Notes: generated by a model from the sequence alone, not told the origin. 49,205 bases of DNA from VYFG01 sp022827325 (GCA_022827325.1 JAJDTE010000207.1:1-49205), one strand, 5' to 3'; counted from the first letter of the stretch, positions 6,400 to 16,261 are shown. Numbers and translations are program-made.

Positions 6400-8859
6400 T
6401 TGAACATCGCCGTACCCCTCAGGGAGGATGCCGGCGGTTCCCCGCCGGGCATCCCCTGTTTCCACTGCGCCCTGCCCGTGACCACGGCGGGCGAATTCCG
6501 GACCCGGACAGAAGACGGCGGCCGGGAGTTCTGCTGCGCCGGCTGCCTGGCGGTGTCCGAGGTCATCAGCGCCGGGGGCATGGAGCGCTACTATGCCCTG
6601 CGGGATGCGCCCGGCAACCGTCCCGAAGCGGTGGACCGCCAGCAGTTCCTGGTCTATGACAATCCCAGGCTGCAGCAGGGCTGGCTCATCCGGAAGGACC
6701 AGTTCGCGGAAGCGGAATTCCTCGTCGACGGCATTGCCTGCGCGGCCTGCGTCTGGCTGATCGAGAGTTGGCTGGCGCGGCTGCCCGGGGTGGAGTCGGC
6801 CGACGTGAACTTCAGCACGCACCGGCTGGGAGTCCGCTGGGACCCGTCCCTGGCCGGGGTCAGCGACCTGCTGCTGGCGGTGCACCAGGTGGGCTACCGG
6901 GCCCTGCCCTACACCAGGGAGGCGCGCAGGTCGCTCGAGGAGGGCCGGCGCCGGGAACTGCTCAAGCGCCTGGGCGTGGCGGCCGCCCTCGGGATGCAGG
7001 TGATGGTGATCAGCGTGGCGCTGTACGCCGGCGACTGGTTCGGCATCGAACCTGCCCTGGCGGACTTTCTGCGGCGCGTCAACCTGTTGCTGGTGCTGCC
7101 GATCGTCGGCTATTCCGCCCAGCCCTTCTTCCGCGGCGCCTGGCGCGGCATTCGCACCCGCTCGCCGGGCATGGACCTGCCGGTCAGCCTCGGTATCGCC
7201 CTGGCCTTCGCCGGCAGCCTGTGGGCCACGGTGTCCGGCGGCGGCGACGTCTACTACGACTCCATCGCGATGTTCGTCTTCTTCCTGCTCGGTGCGCGCT
7301 ACCTGGAACTGGGCGCCCGGCTGAAGGGCGCGCGGGCCATGGACTCCCTGGCTGCCGTGGTGCCGGGAACCGCCCGCCGGCGGCGGGCTGACAACACCCT
7401 GGAGACCGTACCGGCCGCGGAGACGGAGGCGGGCGAGCGGCTCCTGGTCCGCGCGGGCGAGGTGGTGCCGGCGGACGGCGTGATCGACGACGGCGCCTCC
7501 AGTTTCGACGAGTCGCTCATGACCGGGGAGGACCGGCCGGTGTCCCGCGGCGTCGGGGACCCGGTGATGGCGGGATCCGTGAATGTCTCCCAACCGGTGA
7601 CCGTCACCATCACCGCGCGTCCCGGCGCGACGGTGCTCGATTCGATCCTCAGGTTGGCGGAACGGGCCCATGCGGACAAGCCGCGGATTTCCCGGCTGGC
7701 GGAACGGGTTGCCCGCTGGTTCGTGGTGGGCGTCGTCCTGCTGGCTGCGGCAGTGGCGGGCCTTGGTCTCTGGCTGGGGAATCCCGCCTGGCTGCCCACC
7801 ACCATCGCGGTCCTGGTGGTGACCTGCCCCTGCGCGCTGTCCCTGGCGACGCCCCTGGCCCTCCATGCGGGCATCGGGAACCTGGTCCGGCGCGGTGTGC
7901 ATGTCGTTCGCGGCCATGCGCTGGAGACGCTCAACCGGGTGGATCACGTGGTGTTCGACAAGACCGGCACGCTGACCCGCGGGGAAATGACCCTTGAGGC
8001 CATTACCACCCATGGCCGCCTGGATTCCGGGGAGGCGCTACGGATCGCCGCGGCCCTGGAACAGGGCGCAAGCCACCCCCTGGCCCGGCCCCTGCTGGAG
8101 GCCGCGGGGGACGCCCCCCTGCCCCGGGTGACGGATTTCGCCAACGTGCCGGGACGGGGCGTCCGCGGCCGGGTGGACGGGAAAGACTACCGGCTGGGAA
8201 CAGCGGAATTCGCCGCCGAATCCATGGGCGGGCTTGACTTGGGCGGGGCGGCGGCGGACCGCCCGGACGCCGCCGGCCTCCTGGTGACGCTGGGCGAGGC
8301 GTCGGGCCCCGTGGCGACCTTCCGGTTCCGGGATGAACTCCGTGCGGGCGCACACGGCCTCGTGAAGCGGATGCGGTCCGAGGGCATGGACATTTCCCTG
8401 CTGTCCGGAGACCGCCCCGGTGCGGTGGACGCCATCGCCCGGGACGTGGGCATCGGGAATGCCCGCGGCGGATGCCTGCCCGAGCAGAAGCTTGCCGCAC
8501 TGGACACCCTGATCTGGGACGGCAGGGTGGTGGCCATGGTGGGCGACGGGATCAACGACGCGCCCGTGCTGGCCAGGGCCCATCTCGGCGTCGCCATGGC
8601 GCGCAATGTCAACCTGGCCTCCGCCAGCGCCGACATGGTGATCACGGCGGATGATCTCGGGGTGCTCGGCGACGCCCGGCGCGTTGCCCGGCGCACCTTC
8701 CGCATCATCCGCCAGAACATCGCCTGGGCGCTGGCCTATAATATCCTGGCCGTGCCCGCGGCGCTGGCCGGCATGGTGCCCCCCTGGCTGGCTGGCATCG
8801 GCATGTCCCTCAGTTCCGTGGTGGTGGTACTGAACGCCGCGCGCCTGACCAGAGACTGA
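6400..8859 (+). CDS. ccoI: P-type copper-transporting ATPase CcoI/FixI
   Basis: This heavy-metal P1B ATPase supplies copper for the CcoN binuclear centre. Visible in order: an N-terminal Cys-rich part (CFHC, then CCAGC), an HMA-like domain with GIACAACVW, the actuator TGE loop (LMTGEDRPV), the CPC membrane motif (VTCPCALSLATPLAL), the phosphorylation site DKTGTLTRG, an HP dipeptide (GASHPLARP) and GDGINDAPV. With the TTG start at 6400 it has 819 residues. A TTG at 6331 also opens the frame but lies inside the FNR box, so it cannot be the start of an FNR-activated message. No ATG or GTG occurs before the first CxxC. Confidence 0.93.
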   Translation: MNIAVPLREDAGGSPPGIPCFHCALPVTTAGEFRTRTEDGGREFCCAGCLAVSEVISAGGMERYYALRDAPGNRPEAVDRQQFLVYDNPRLQQGWLIRKDQFAEAEFLVDGIACAACVWLIESWLARLPGVESADVNFSTHRLGVRWDPSLAGVSDLLLAVHQVGYRALPYTREARRSLEEGRRRELLKRLGVAAALGMQVMVISVALYAGDWFGIEPALADFLRRVNLLLVLPIVGYSAQPFFRGAWRGIRTRSPGMDLPVSLGIALAFAGSLWATVSGGGDVYYDSIAMFVFFLLGARYLELGARLKGARAMDSLAAVVPGTARRRRADNTLETVPAAETEAGERLLVRAGEVVPADGVIDDGASSFDESLMTGEDRPVSRGVGDPVMAGSVNVSQPVTVTITARPGATVLDSILRLAERAHADKPRISRLAERVARWFVVGVVLLAAAVAGLGLWLGNPAWLPTTIAVLVVTCPCALSLATPLALHAGIGNLVRRGVHVVRGHALETLNRVDHVVFDKTGTLTRGEMTLEAITTHGRLDSGEALRIAAALEQGASHPLARPLLEAAGDAPLPRVTDFANVPGRGVRGRVDGKDYRLGTAEFAAESMGGLDLGGAAADRPDAAGLLVTLGEASGPVATFRFRDELRAGAHGLVKRMRSEGMDISLLSGDRPGAVDAIARDVGIGNARGGCLPEQKLAALDTLIWDGRVVAMVGDGINDAPVLARAHLGVAMARNVNLASASADMVITADDLGVLGDARRVARRTFRIIRQNIAWALAYNILAVPAALAGMVPPWLAGIGMSLSSVVVVLNAARLTRD

Positions 8860-8862
8860 ACC

Positions 8863-9048
8863 ATGGAAATCATCTACCTGCTGATACCGCTGTCCATCGT
8901 GCTGGTGGCGGCCATCGTCGGGGTTTTCCTGTGGTCGGTGCGCAGCGGACAGTTCGACGACCTCAAGGGACCGGCGCACCGCATCCTGATGGACGACGAC
9001 GCCCCCGCCCGGAAGAACGCAAGCCAGGACCCGCCCGCCGCCGATTGA
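8863..9048 (+). CDS. ccoS: cbb3 oxidase maturation protein CcoS
   Basis: The 61-residue protein begins MEIIYLLIPLSIVLVAAIVGVF, one membrane helix, followed by FLWSVRSGQFDDLKGPAHRIL, the strongly conserved CcoS/FixS signature. A polar tail completes it. CcoS is needed for insertion of redox cofactors into CcoN. It begins 3 bases after the ccoI stop and is co-transcribed with it, the usual arrangement. Confidence 0.96.
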   Translation: MEIIYLLIPLSIVLVAAIVGVFLWSVRSGQFDDLKGPAHRILMDDDAPARKNASQDPPAAD

Positions 9049-9099
9049 GTCATGCTCCGCCCGGCCCGGCGGCCGGGAACATGACCGCCGCCGCCCTGG

Positions 9100-9107
9100 T
9101 ATACAAT
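9100..9107 (+). promoter_or_regulatory. possible extended -10 element before the aldo/keto reductase
   Basis: The sequence TGGTATACAAT places a TATACA(AT) hexamer one base after a TG pair, the extended -10 arrangement, about 75 bases before the reductase ATG. No good -35 hexamer is seen at the right distance. It stands out because the surrounding gap is otherwise very GC-rich. The assignment is by pattern only. Confidence 0.35.
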
Positions 9108-9180
9108 CCGCGGTGCCGCGCGCCGGGGATCACGGATTCCGGGAACGCCCGGCACCTTTCCGTTCCTACCTCACACCGCG

Positions 9181-10176
9181 ATGCACAGCAGAAAACTCGG
9201 TCCCTTCTCCGTTTCCGCCATCGGCCTCGGCTGCATGAACGTGTCCTCGGGCTACGGCCCGAGGCCCGGGGAAGACCATGCCGGCCGGCTGTTCAACCAG
9301 GCCCTGGATGCCGGATACACCTTCCTCGATACCGCCGCCATGTACGGCATGGGCCACAACGAGACGTTGATCGGGAAATACCTGTCCCACCGCCGGGACG
9401 AGTACACACTGGCCAGCAAGTGCGGGATCTCCCGCAATGACTCGGGCGCCGTCGTGACGGACGGCAGGCCGGAAGTGCTGCTCCGGACCTGCGAGGACAG
9501 TCTCCGGCGACTGAACACGGAGGTCATCGACCTCTACTACCTGCACCGGATCGACGCCAGGGTGCCGGTGGAGGAAAGCGTGGGCGCCCTCGCGCGCATG
9601 GTGGAGGCGGGCAAGGTCCGCACCATCGGCCTGTCGGAAATCTCCTCCGACAGTCTCTGCCGCGCCCATGCCGTGCATCCCGTCACCGCGGTACAGTCGG
9701 AGTACTCGCTCTGGACCAGGACGCCGGAGCGGAAGATTCTCGCGGCCTGCGGGGAACTGGGCATCGCCTTCGTCCCTTTCTCGCCCCTGGCCCGGCAGTT
9801 CCTCACCGGCAAATGCGGCGACGTGACCACGGTCCCCGAGGGCGACATCCGCGCCTCCATCGCCCGGCCCCGGTTCGAACCCGGGCCTTTCGCCCGCAAC
9901 AGCAGGCTCCTGGTGCCCTACGCCGCCATCGCCGGGCGCGTCGGCTGTTCCATGGCGCAGCTGGCGCTTGCCTGGCTGCTCGCCCGCGGGGACAACATCA
10001 TCCCCATTCCCGGCACCAAGCACATCGACTACATGGTCGAAAACGCGGGCGCCGGCGACCTGCGCCTCGACCCCGAGACGGTTGCTGAACTCGACGCCCT
10101 GATCAACGAGGACACGGTGGAGGGACGCCGCTACACCGACGCGGTGATGGCAAAGGTGGATTCGGAGCGGGACTGA
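9181..10176 (+). CDS. aldo/keto reductase
   Basis: The 331-residue NADPH-dependent oxidoreductase has a (beta/alpha)8 fold. The full catalytic tetrad is visible: Asp50 and Tyr55 in LDTAAMYGMGHNE, Lys80 in LASKCG and His122 in YYLHRID. The cofactor-binding end, IPIPGTKHIDYMVENAGA, is also present. The family reduces aldehydes and ketones; the substrate cannot be read from the sequence. It resembles the YajO/YhdN-like branch (AKR11-13). It is a single gene between ccoS and the convergent dnaE, with only 19 bases separating the stops. Confidence 0.9.
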   Translation: MHSRKLGPFSVSAIGLGCMNVSSGYGPRPGEDHAGRLFNQALDAGYTFLDTAAMYGMGHNETLIGKYLSHRRDEYTLASKCGISRNDSGAVVTDGRPEVLLRTCEDSLRRLNTEVIDLYYLHRIDARVPVEESVGALARMVEAGKVRTIGLSEISSDSLCRAHAVHPVTAVQSEYSLWTRTPERKILAACGELGIAFVPFSPLARQFLTGKCGDVTTVPEGDIRASIARPRFEPGPFARNSRLLVPYAAIAGRVGCSMAQLALAWLLARGDNIIPIPGTKHIDYMVENAGAGDLRLDPETVAELDALINEDTVEGRRYTDAVMAKVDSERD

Positions 10177-10195
10177 GCCCCGGGGAGGCGCCCGG

Positions 10196-13100
10196 TCAGG
10201 CGTACTCCAGGGCGCGCGGCTGCCTTTCCCTGACGTTGGCGCTTCTCAGCGCATCCGCGTCGTAACGGAATCGCAGGTCCGGCGGGGAGATGCCCCGCAG
10301 CCCGGCAAACAGCCCGGGGTCCGGCCTGACCCGCCGCTCGTCGCCCAGGCGAAGGTCGCCGGTCTCCCCGCTGCGCCTCCGGTAGTGCAGGGTGACCCCG
10401 ACGTCGCCGCCCGCATACCGTCCCAGCAACGCCTCCATGTCGGCGACATGGCCGTCATCCACGAATTCCTCGGACAGGCAGATGCCCACCTCCCGCAGGA
10501 ATTCACGCCGCAGCTGGTCGATGGAGTACAGGGCGCCTGCCCGCATCTGCGGGTTGCCGGTGTAATCGTCGGTACTGAGCTCACCCTGGACGATGATGAT
10601 CGCGTCCTTGCGGACCACGTCCGAATACGCGGCGAATTTCTCGGCGAACAGGCTGACCTCGATCCTTGAGACGCCGTCATCGAGCGTGGCCACCGCCATT
10701 TTCCCGCGCCGGGTGTTGAGCACCCTGAGGCCCGTCACCAGGCCGGCGATCACCCCGTCCCGCGGAGTGCCGAGGTCCAGGGCATGCGGGGCCCTGACCA
10801 CCAGCCCTGCCAGTTCCTCGCGATAGCGGTCGAAGGGATGCCCGGTGAGGTAGATCCCCAGCGTCTCCCGTTCCCCGGCGAGGCGCTCGTCCTCGGTCCA
10901 GGGCAGAACCTCCGGCGTGCTGACTTCCGCCAGGGGCACCGCGGTCACGCCGAACATGTCCGACTGTCCCGCGTCCCGGTCCGTCTGCTGCTGGTCCGCC
11001 GCGTGCATGGCCCTGCCGACATCGGCCATCAACTGCGCCCGGTTGCCGTGCAGCCCGTCCATGGCGCCGCTCTTGATCAGTGCCTCCAGGACCCGCCTGT
11101 TGACCTTCTTCCCGTCCACGCGACGGCAGAAATCGAACAGGTCCGGGAACGCGCCGCCGGCGTTGCGCTCGTCGACGATGGCGTCGATCACGCCGCGGCC
11201 GACGCCCTTCAGGGCCCCGACGCCGTACTGGATCCGCCGGTCGTCGACGGGCCGGAAACCGTAACTGCAGGCATTGATGTCCGGGGGCAGCACCTCGAGC
11301 CCCATGTCCAGGGCGTCCGCCCGCAGGGAAACCACCTTGTCGGTGTTGTCGATGTCCGCGGTCATGGCCGCGGCCATGAACGCCGCGGGATAGCGGGCCT
11401 TCAGCCAGGCGGTGTGATAGGACACCAGGGCATAGGCCGCGGAATGCGACTTGTTGAATCCGTATCCCGCGAACTTTTCCATCAGGTCGAAGATGGATTC
11501 CGCGATGCCCCTTTTCACACCGCGTTCCGCGGCGCCGTCGGCGAACATCTGGCGATGCTTGGCCATTTCCGCCGGCTTTTTCTTGCCCATGGCGCGGCGC
11601 AGCAGGTCGGCCCCGCCGAGGGTGAACCCGGCCAGTTCCTGAGCGATCTGCATCACCTGCTCCTGGTACAGGATCACGCCGTAGGTGGGCTGCAATATCG
11701 GGCCGATGTCCGGGTGCGGGGAGCGGACCGGCTCGCGGCCGTGCTTGCGGTTGATGAAGTCGTCCACCATGCCCGACTGCAGCGGCCCCGGGCGAAACAG
11801 GGCAACCAGGGCGACCAGGTCCTCGAAGCTGTCCGGCTGCAGACGGAGGATCAGTTCCTTCATGCCCCGGGATTCCAGCTGGAAGATGGCCGTGGTCCTG
11901 CCCTGGCGGATCAGTTCATACGTCTTCGCGTCATTAAGCGGCAGGGTGTCGTCCAGGACCAGCGGCGGATCGCCCGCGGCCTGCCTCTGGACATTGGCCA
12001 TGCGCACCGCGTTGTCGATGATCGTGAGGGTCTTGAGGCCGAGAAAATCGAATTTCACGAGGCCGATGCTTTCGAGGTCGTCCTTGTCGAACTGGGTGAT
12101 GGCCTGGCTGAGGTGCCGGTCCGCGTACAGCGGCGTGAAATCGGTCAGTGGCCTCGGCGCGATGACCACGCCGCCGGCATGCTTGCCCACGTTGCGGGCA
12201 ATGCCTTCGAGCTGCAGGGCCATGTCGATCAGTTCCTGGATCTCGGGTTCCTCCCGGTAGCGCGCCGCAAGGGCCTCTTCCTGGCGGAGCGCCTTGTCCA
12301 GGGTCATCCCGAGCTCGAAGGGGATCAGCTTGGCGACCTGGTCGACGAAGCCGTAGGGTTGTCCCATGACCCTGCCGACATCCCGCACCACCGCCTTGGC
12401 CGCCATGGTGCCGAACGTGATGATCTGGGCTACCTGTTCCCTGCCGTAACGGTCCGCGACATATTCGATGACCCGGTCGCGGCCGTCGACGCAGAAGTCC
12501 ACGTCGAAATCCGGCAGGGAAACCCGCTCGGGGTTGAGAAACCGCTCGAACAGGAGTCCGTACCTGAGCGGGTCGAGATCGGTGATTCCCGTGGACCACG
12601 CCACCAGCGAGCCCGCGCCGGATCCGCGTCCGGGTCCTACCGGAATCCCGTTTTCCCGCGACCAGCGGATGAAATCCGCCACGATCAGGAAATAACCGGA
12701 GAATCCCATCTGGTCGATCACCGACAACTCCATCTCCATGCGGTCCACGTAGGTCGGCTGCACGGCGGCCTGGCCATCGGCGCCCCGGATGGCCCCGACG
12801 CCGAGGCGCCGGGCCAGTCCCTTCTCGGTCACCTGCCGGAGCAGGTCGGAGACGGATTCGTCCCGTGCACCGGGGTAGTCCGGCAGGTAATTCTCGTCAA
12901 AGCGGAGAAAGAGGTTGCAGCGCTTGGCCACCTCCGCGGTGTTCGCGACCGCCTCGGGATGGTCCCGGAACAGCATCACCATCTCCTCGCTGCTGCGGAG
13001 GTATTGCCGGTCGGTGAATCTCCTGGGACGGCGGCTGTCCCGGAGCACCCGGCCGTCATTGATGCACACCCGGATCTCGTGGGCCTCGTATTCGTCCGGG

Positions 13101-13726
13101 GTGAGATAGACCACCCGGTTGGTGGCCACCAGCGGAATTCCACGGCTGCGGGCCAGGTCCGCGGCCAGGGCAATGAAACCCTCCTCCCCGGTTCGCCCCA
13201 CACGGCTGACTTCCTGGTACAGACGGTCGCCGGCCAGGTCATGGAGCCCCGCGAGCACCGCGCCGGGATCATCGTGGTTGTGTTCCCACGCCCAGGCCAG
13301 CGGGCCTTCCTGGTCGTCCAGGATCACAATCAGCCCCCCGTGCAGCGCCTGGAAATCCGCCCAGGTGATCACCACCCGGTGGTTGGTCTGGCCGCGCAGG
13401 TACGCGTCCGTGAGCAGGCGGCTCAGGTTGCGGTAGCCCGACTGGTCCTGGCACAGCAGTTTGAGCCTGTGGAACGCGGGCCAGTCCCCGGCTTCCTGTT
13501 CCGCAGGCAGTTCCAGCCAGACATCGGCGCCGATGATGGGCTTGATTCCGGTGCCGAGACAGGCCTGGTAGAACTTCACCGCCCCGTAGAGATTGGACAG
13601 ATCCGTGACCGCCACCGCCGGCTGGCCGATTTGCGCCACCCGTTCAGCCAGGGGGCCGATCCTCACGATCCCGTCCGCCAGGGAGTATTCGGTATGCAGG
13701 TTGAGGTGGACGAAGACCTGTTCCAT
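10196..13726 (-). CDS. dnaE: DNA polymerase III alpha subunit
   Basis: The 1176-residue replicative polymerase is close to the 1160 of E. coli DnaE. The N-terminal PHP domain begins FVHLNLHTEYSLADG. The palm contains the catalytic aspartates in LPDFDVDFCVDGR (about residue 400) and PVGPGRGSGAGSLV upstream of it. The finger and beta-binding regions follow, with an OB-fold near 990-1070 (GVIAGLVTGLRVLNTRRGKM). The gene starts 3 bases after rnhB at the distal end of the lipid A/Bam block. The accA gene that often follows dnaE is absent; a convergent aldo/keto reductase lies there instead. Confidence 0.98.
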   Translation of the reverse strand: MEQVFVHLNLHTEYSLADGIVRIGPLAERVAQIGQPAVAVTDLSNLYGAVKFYQACLGTGIKPIIGADVWLELPAEQEAGDWPAFHRLKLLCQDQSGYRNLSRLLTDAYLRGQTNHRVVITWADFQALHGGLIVILDDQEGPLAWAWEHNHDDPGAVLAGLHDLAGDRLYQEVSRVGRTGEEGFIALAADLARSRGIPLVATNRVVYLTPDEYEAHEIRVCINDGRVLRDSRRPRRFTDRQYLRSSEEMVMLFRDHPEAVANTAEVAKRCNLFLRFDENYLPDYPGARDESVSDLLRQVTEKGLARRLGVGAIRGADGQAAVQPTYVDRMEMELSVIDQMGFSGYFLIVADFIRWSRENGIPVGPGRGSGAGSLVAWSTGITDLDPLRYGLLFERFLNPERVSLPDFDVDFCVDGRDRVIEYVADRYGREQVAQIITFGTMAAKAVVRDVGRVMGQPYGFVDQVAKLIPFELGMTLDKALRQEEALAARYREEPEIQELIDMALQLEGIARNVGKHAGGVVIAPRPLTDFTPLYADRHLSQAITQFDKDDLESIGLVKFDFLGLKTLTIIDNAVRMANVQRQAAGDPPLVLDDTLPLNDAKTYELIRQGRTTAIFQLESRGMKELILRLQPDSFEDLVALVALFRPGPLQSGMVDDFINRKHGREPVRSPHPDIGPILQPTYGVILYQEQVMQIAQELAGFTLGGADLLRRAMGKKKPAEMAKHRQMFADGAAERGVKRGIAESIFDLMEKFAGYGFNKSHSAAYALVSYHTAWLKARYPAAFMAAAMTADIDNTDKVVSLRADALDMGLEVLPPDINACSYGFRPVDDRRIQYGVGALKGVGRGVIDAIVDERNAGGAFPDLFDFCRRVDGKKVNRRVLEALIKSGAMDGLHGNRAQLMADVGRAMHAADQQQTDRDAGQSDMFGVTAVPLAEVSTPEVLPWTEDERLAGERETLGIYLTGHPFDRYREELAGLVVRAPHALDLGTPRDGVIAGLVTGLRVLNTRRGKMAVATLDDGVSRIEVSLFAEKFAAYSDVVRKDAIIIVQGELSTDDYTGNPQMRAGALYSIDQLRREFLREVGICLSEEFVDDGHVADMEALLGRYAGGDVGVTLHYRRRSGETGDLRLGDERRVRPDPGLFAGLRGISPPDLRFRYDADALRSANVRERQPRALEYA

Positions 13727-13729
13727 GGA

Positions 13730-14326
13730 CTATCGCGCCCCCCCTGCCACGGAACCCAGGACCCGCTGCACCGGGGAGAAGCTCCGCCTGTGGTGGGCGC
13801 AGGGACCATGCCTTTCCAGGGCGTCCAGGTGCGCCCGGGTGGGGTATCCCTTGTGGCGCTCGAAGCCGTATTCCGGGTGGTCCCCCGCCAGGCGGCGCAT
13901 CATCCGGTCCCGGCACTCCTTCGCCAGGATGGAGGCGGCCGAGATTTCCGCATGCAGCCGGTCGCCCCCCACGACCATGCGTGTGGGCAGGCCAAGGCCG
14001 GGGTCCCGGTTGCCGTCCACCAGGACCAGGGCGGGCGGCACCCCGAGCCCTCCCACTGCCCGGCGCATGGCGAGCAGCGAGGCCTTGAGGATGTTCAGGC
14101 GGTCGATTTCGGCCACCGTCGCGAATGCGACATGCCAGCGAAGCGCCCGCTCCTTGATCACCGGTTCCAGGCGCCGGCGCCGCAGCGGGGACAGCTTCTT
14201 GGAATCGTCCAGGCCGTCGATGGGCCGGCCCCGGGGCAGGATGACCGCGGCCGCCACGACCGGGCCCGCCAGCGGCCCCCTGCCGGCTTCATCCACACCG
14301 GCGACCATGGCTCCGGCGCTGTCCAT
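13730..14326 (-). CDS. rnhB: ribonuclease HII
   Basis: The 198-residue enzyme removes ribonucleotides from RNA-DNA hybrids. The acidic active site is visible: the Asp-Glu pair in VAGVDEAGRGPLAGPV near the N-terminus, Asp in LVDGNRDPG, and a later Asp after SILAKECRDRMM. DDSKKLSPLRR is also typical. Its ATG overlaps the lpxB stop, and dnaE follows immediately, the standard lpxB-rnhB-dnaE order of Gammaproteobacteria. Length is normal. Confidence 0.97.
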   Translation of the reverse strand: MDSAGAMVAGVDEAGRGPLAGPVVAAAVILPRGRPIDGLDDSKKLSPLRRRRLEPVIKERALRWHVAFATVAEIDRLNILKASLLAMRRAVGGLGVPPALVLVDGNRDPGLGLPTRMVVGGDRLHAEISAASILAKECRDRMMRRLAGDHPEYGFERHKGYPTRAHLDALERHGPCAHHRRSFSPVQRVLGSVAGGAR

Positions 14327-15471
14327 CAGGGCCGCTTCATCAGCCCGGACACCACCTCCGCCGCCATTCGGTCCGCATCCCGGTGAAGGGCGGTCTGAAT
14401 GTCGGCAAAGGCAGCTTTGATATCGCGCATACGATCGGGATTCTGCAGGTAAGCGCAGACGCTTTCAACAATGTTCCGCGGATTGGCATCATGCTGGATC
14501 AGTTCCGGAACGAGGGGCGTGGGCAACAGGTGGTTGGGCATGGCGAAATGGTCCACCAGCCGCATCCGCCGCATCAGCCAGTAACTGAACGGCGACAGCC
14601 GGTATACCACCACATGGGGCACCTGCAGGAGCGCCGCCTCCAGCGAGGCGGTGCCCGAGGCCAGCACCGCCACATCAGCGGCTTCCAGCGCAAGGCGCGA
14701 CCGGCCGTCCAGCAGCAGTATCGGCAGGTCGCCCATGTCCCCCGCCACCCGCTCGAACGCCTCCCTGGCCTCCGGTCCGGCAAACGGGAGAACGAAGCGG
14801 GCCTCCGGGTGCTGCCGCGCCAGCCGCCTGGCCGCCAGGAGCATCGGTTCCGCCAGGCGGCGCACCTCGCTGCTCCGGCTACCGGGAAGCAGCGCCAGTA
14901 CCAGCCCCTCGTCCGGCAGTCCCAGGGCGCGGCGCGCGGACGCCGGATCGGGCGCCCTGATCTCATCCGCCATCGGATGCCCGACGCAGGTCACCGGTAC
15001 GCCGCATCGACGGTAGTACTCGGCCTCGAACGGAAACAGCGCCAGCATGTGGTCCACCGCCCGGCGGATCCGGCGGATCCGGTATCCCCGCCACGCCCAG
15101 ACGGTGGGACTGACGTAGTGGACGCACGGAATACCGCCCGACCGGAGCTTCGCCTCCAGTCCCAGGTTGAAGTCCGGCACGTCCACGCCCACGAACGCCG
15201 CCGGCGGATTCCGGCGCCACCGCCTGGCGAGGTCCCTGCGGATGGCAAGAATATCCCGCAGCTTGCCCCACAGGCCGTCCAGCCCGATCACGCCGATGCG
15301 TTCCATGGGATACAGCAGGCGGCAGCCCGCGGCGTCCATGTCGGGCCCGCCGATTCCGGAAAATTCAAGGTCCGGGTTCTGCCGGCGAAGCGCCCGGATC
15401 AGCCCGGCACCGAGCCGGTCACCGGACGGCTCCCCGGCCACGATGGCGATCCGTTGATTGCCCTTTGCCAC
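14326..15471 (-). CDS. lpxB: lipid-A-disaccharide synthase
   Basis: The 381-residue glycosyltransferase condenses UDP-2,3-diacylglucosamine with lipid X to form the beta-1,6 disaccharide of lipid A at the inner membrane. The N-terminal signature IAIVAGEPSGDRLGAGLI, then FSGIGGPDMDAAGCRL and VSPTVWAWRGYRIRRI, and the later LLPGSRSSEVRRL and ASGTASLEAALLQ are all classical LpxB blocks. It lies 10 bases after lpxA and overlaps rnhB by four bases. Confidence 0.98.
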   Translation of the reverse strand: MAKGNQRIAIVAGEPSGDRLGAGLIRALRRQNPDLEFSGIGGPDMDAAGCRLLYPMERIGVIGLDGLWGKLRDILAIRRDLARRWRRNPPAAFVGVDVPDFNLGLEAKLRSGGIPCVHYVSPTVWAWRGYRIRRIRRAVDHMLALFPFEAEYYRRCGVPVTCVGHPMADEIRAPDPASARRALGLPDEGLVLALLPGSRSSEVRRLAEPMLLAARRLARQHPEARFVLPFAGPEAREAFERVAGDMGDLPILLLDGRSRLALEAADVAVLASGTASLEAALLQVPHVVVYRLSPFSYWLMRRMRLVDHFAMPNHLLPTPLVPELIQHDANPRNIVESVCAYLQNPDRMRDIKAAFADIQTALHRDADRMAAEVVSGLMKRP

Positions 15472-15481
15472 GACCGGCCGC

Positions 15482-16261
15482 TCAGTGGCGGATCACGCCG
15501 CGTTCGGAGCGCCGTAGGAATTCACAGAATGTGGACAGGGCGGGGTCGCCGGGGGCCAGGCGTTCGATATCCCGAATGGCGGTTTTCAGGTCGAGATTGC
15601 ACCGGTAGAGCAGGCGGTAGGCGCGCTTCAGCAGGGTAATGGTTTCCTCGGGAAAGCTGCGGCGGTGGAGCCCCTTGGCATTGATGCCGTAGGGCCGCGC
15701 CGAATTCCCGGCTGCCACGATGAACGGAGGGACGTCCTGGAAGCACACGGCGCCGATCCCGGTGATGCAGTGCGCCCCCACCTGGCAGAACTGGTGCACC
15801 AGTGTAAAACCGCCCAGGATGGCGTAGTCCCCCACGTCCACGTGTCCCGCAAGACTGGCGCCGTTGGCGAAGGTGACGTGATTTCCCAGGGTGCAGTCAT
15901 GGGCGATGTGCGCATAGGCCATGATGAAGTTGTCGTCGCCGATCCGCGTCTGTCCCAGGTGGCCGGCGGTGCCGCGGTTGAAGGTGCAGTATTCCCGGAT
16001 GACGTTCCGGTCCCCGATCACCAGCCTCGTGGGCTCGCCGGCATAACCATGGTGCTGCGGGGACTCGCCGATGGAGCTGAACTGGTAGAGCCTGTTGTGC
16101 CGGCCGATGGTCGTGTGGTTCCGGATCACCACATGGGGACCGATCCAGGTACCGTCACCGACGACAACGTCGTCCTCTATGATGCTGTACGGGCCGACCT
16201 GCACACCTTCACCGAGTTCCGCCCCGGGGTCCACAATCGCGGTGGGGTGAATCTCCGCCAT
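15482..16261 (-). CDS. lpxA: UDP-N-acetylglucosamine acyltransferase
   Basis: The 259-residue left-handed beta-helix enzyme starts lipid A synthesis by transferring a 3-hydroxyacyl chain to UDP-GlcNAc. Hexapeptide repeats run from about residue 5 to 185, with the catalytic His at 121 in AHIAHDCTLGNHV. The C-terminal helical domain (YRLLYRCNLDLKTA) is complete. The ATG at 16261 overlaps the fabZ stop (TGATG); a TTG one codon earlier also opens the frame but is less likely. Confidence 0.98.
   Translation of the reverse strand: MAEIHPTAIVDPGAELGEGVQVGPYSIIEDDVVVGDGTWIGPHVVIRNHTTIGRHNRLYQFSSIGESPQHHGYAGEPTRLVIGDRNVIREYCTFNRGTAGHLGQTRIGDDNFIMAYAHIAHDCTLGNHVTFANGASLAGHVDVGDYAILGGFTLVHQFCQVGAHCITGIGAVCFQDVPPFIVAAGNSARPYGINAKGLHRRSFPEETITLLKRAYRLLYRCNLDLKTAIRDIERLAPGDPALSTFCEFLRRSERGVIRH

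Noticed and set aside
6271..8013. A 580-codon minus-strand frame opposite ccoI
   Set aside because: It lacks any domain and overlaps the FNR box region and the intact P-type ATPase.
10784..14386. A 1200-codon open frame on the plus strand opposite dnaE, rnhB and lpxB
   Set aside because: It is a mirror of three well-identified genes. High GC with GC-biased third positions keeps antisense frames open, and the predicted protein has no recognisable domain.
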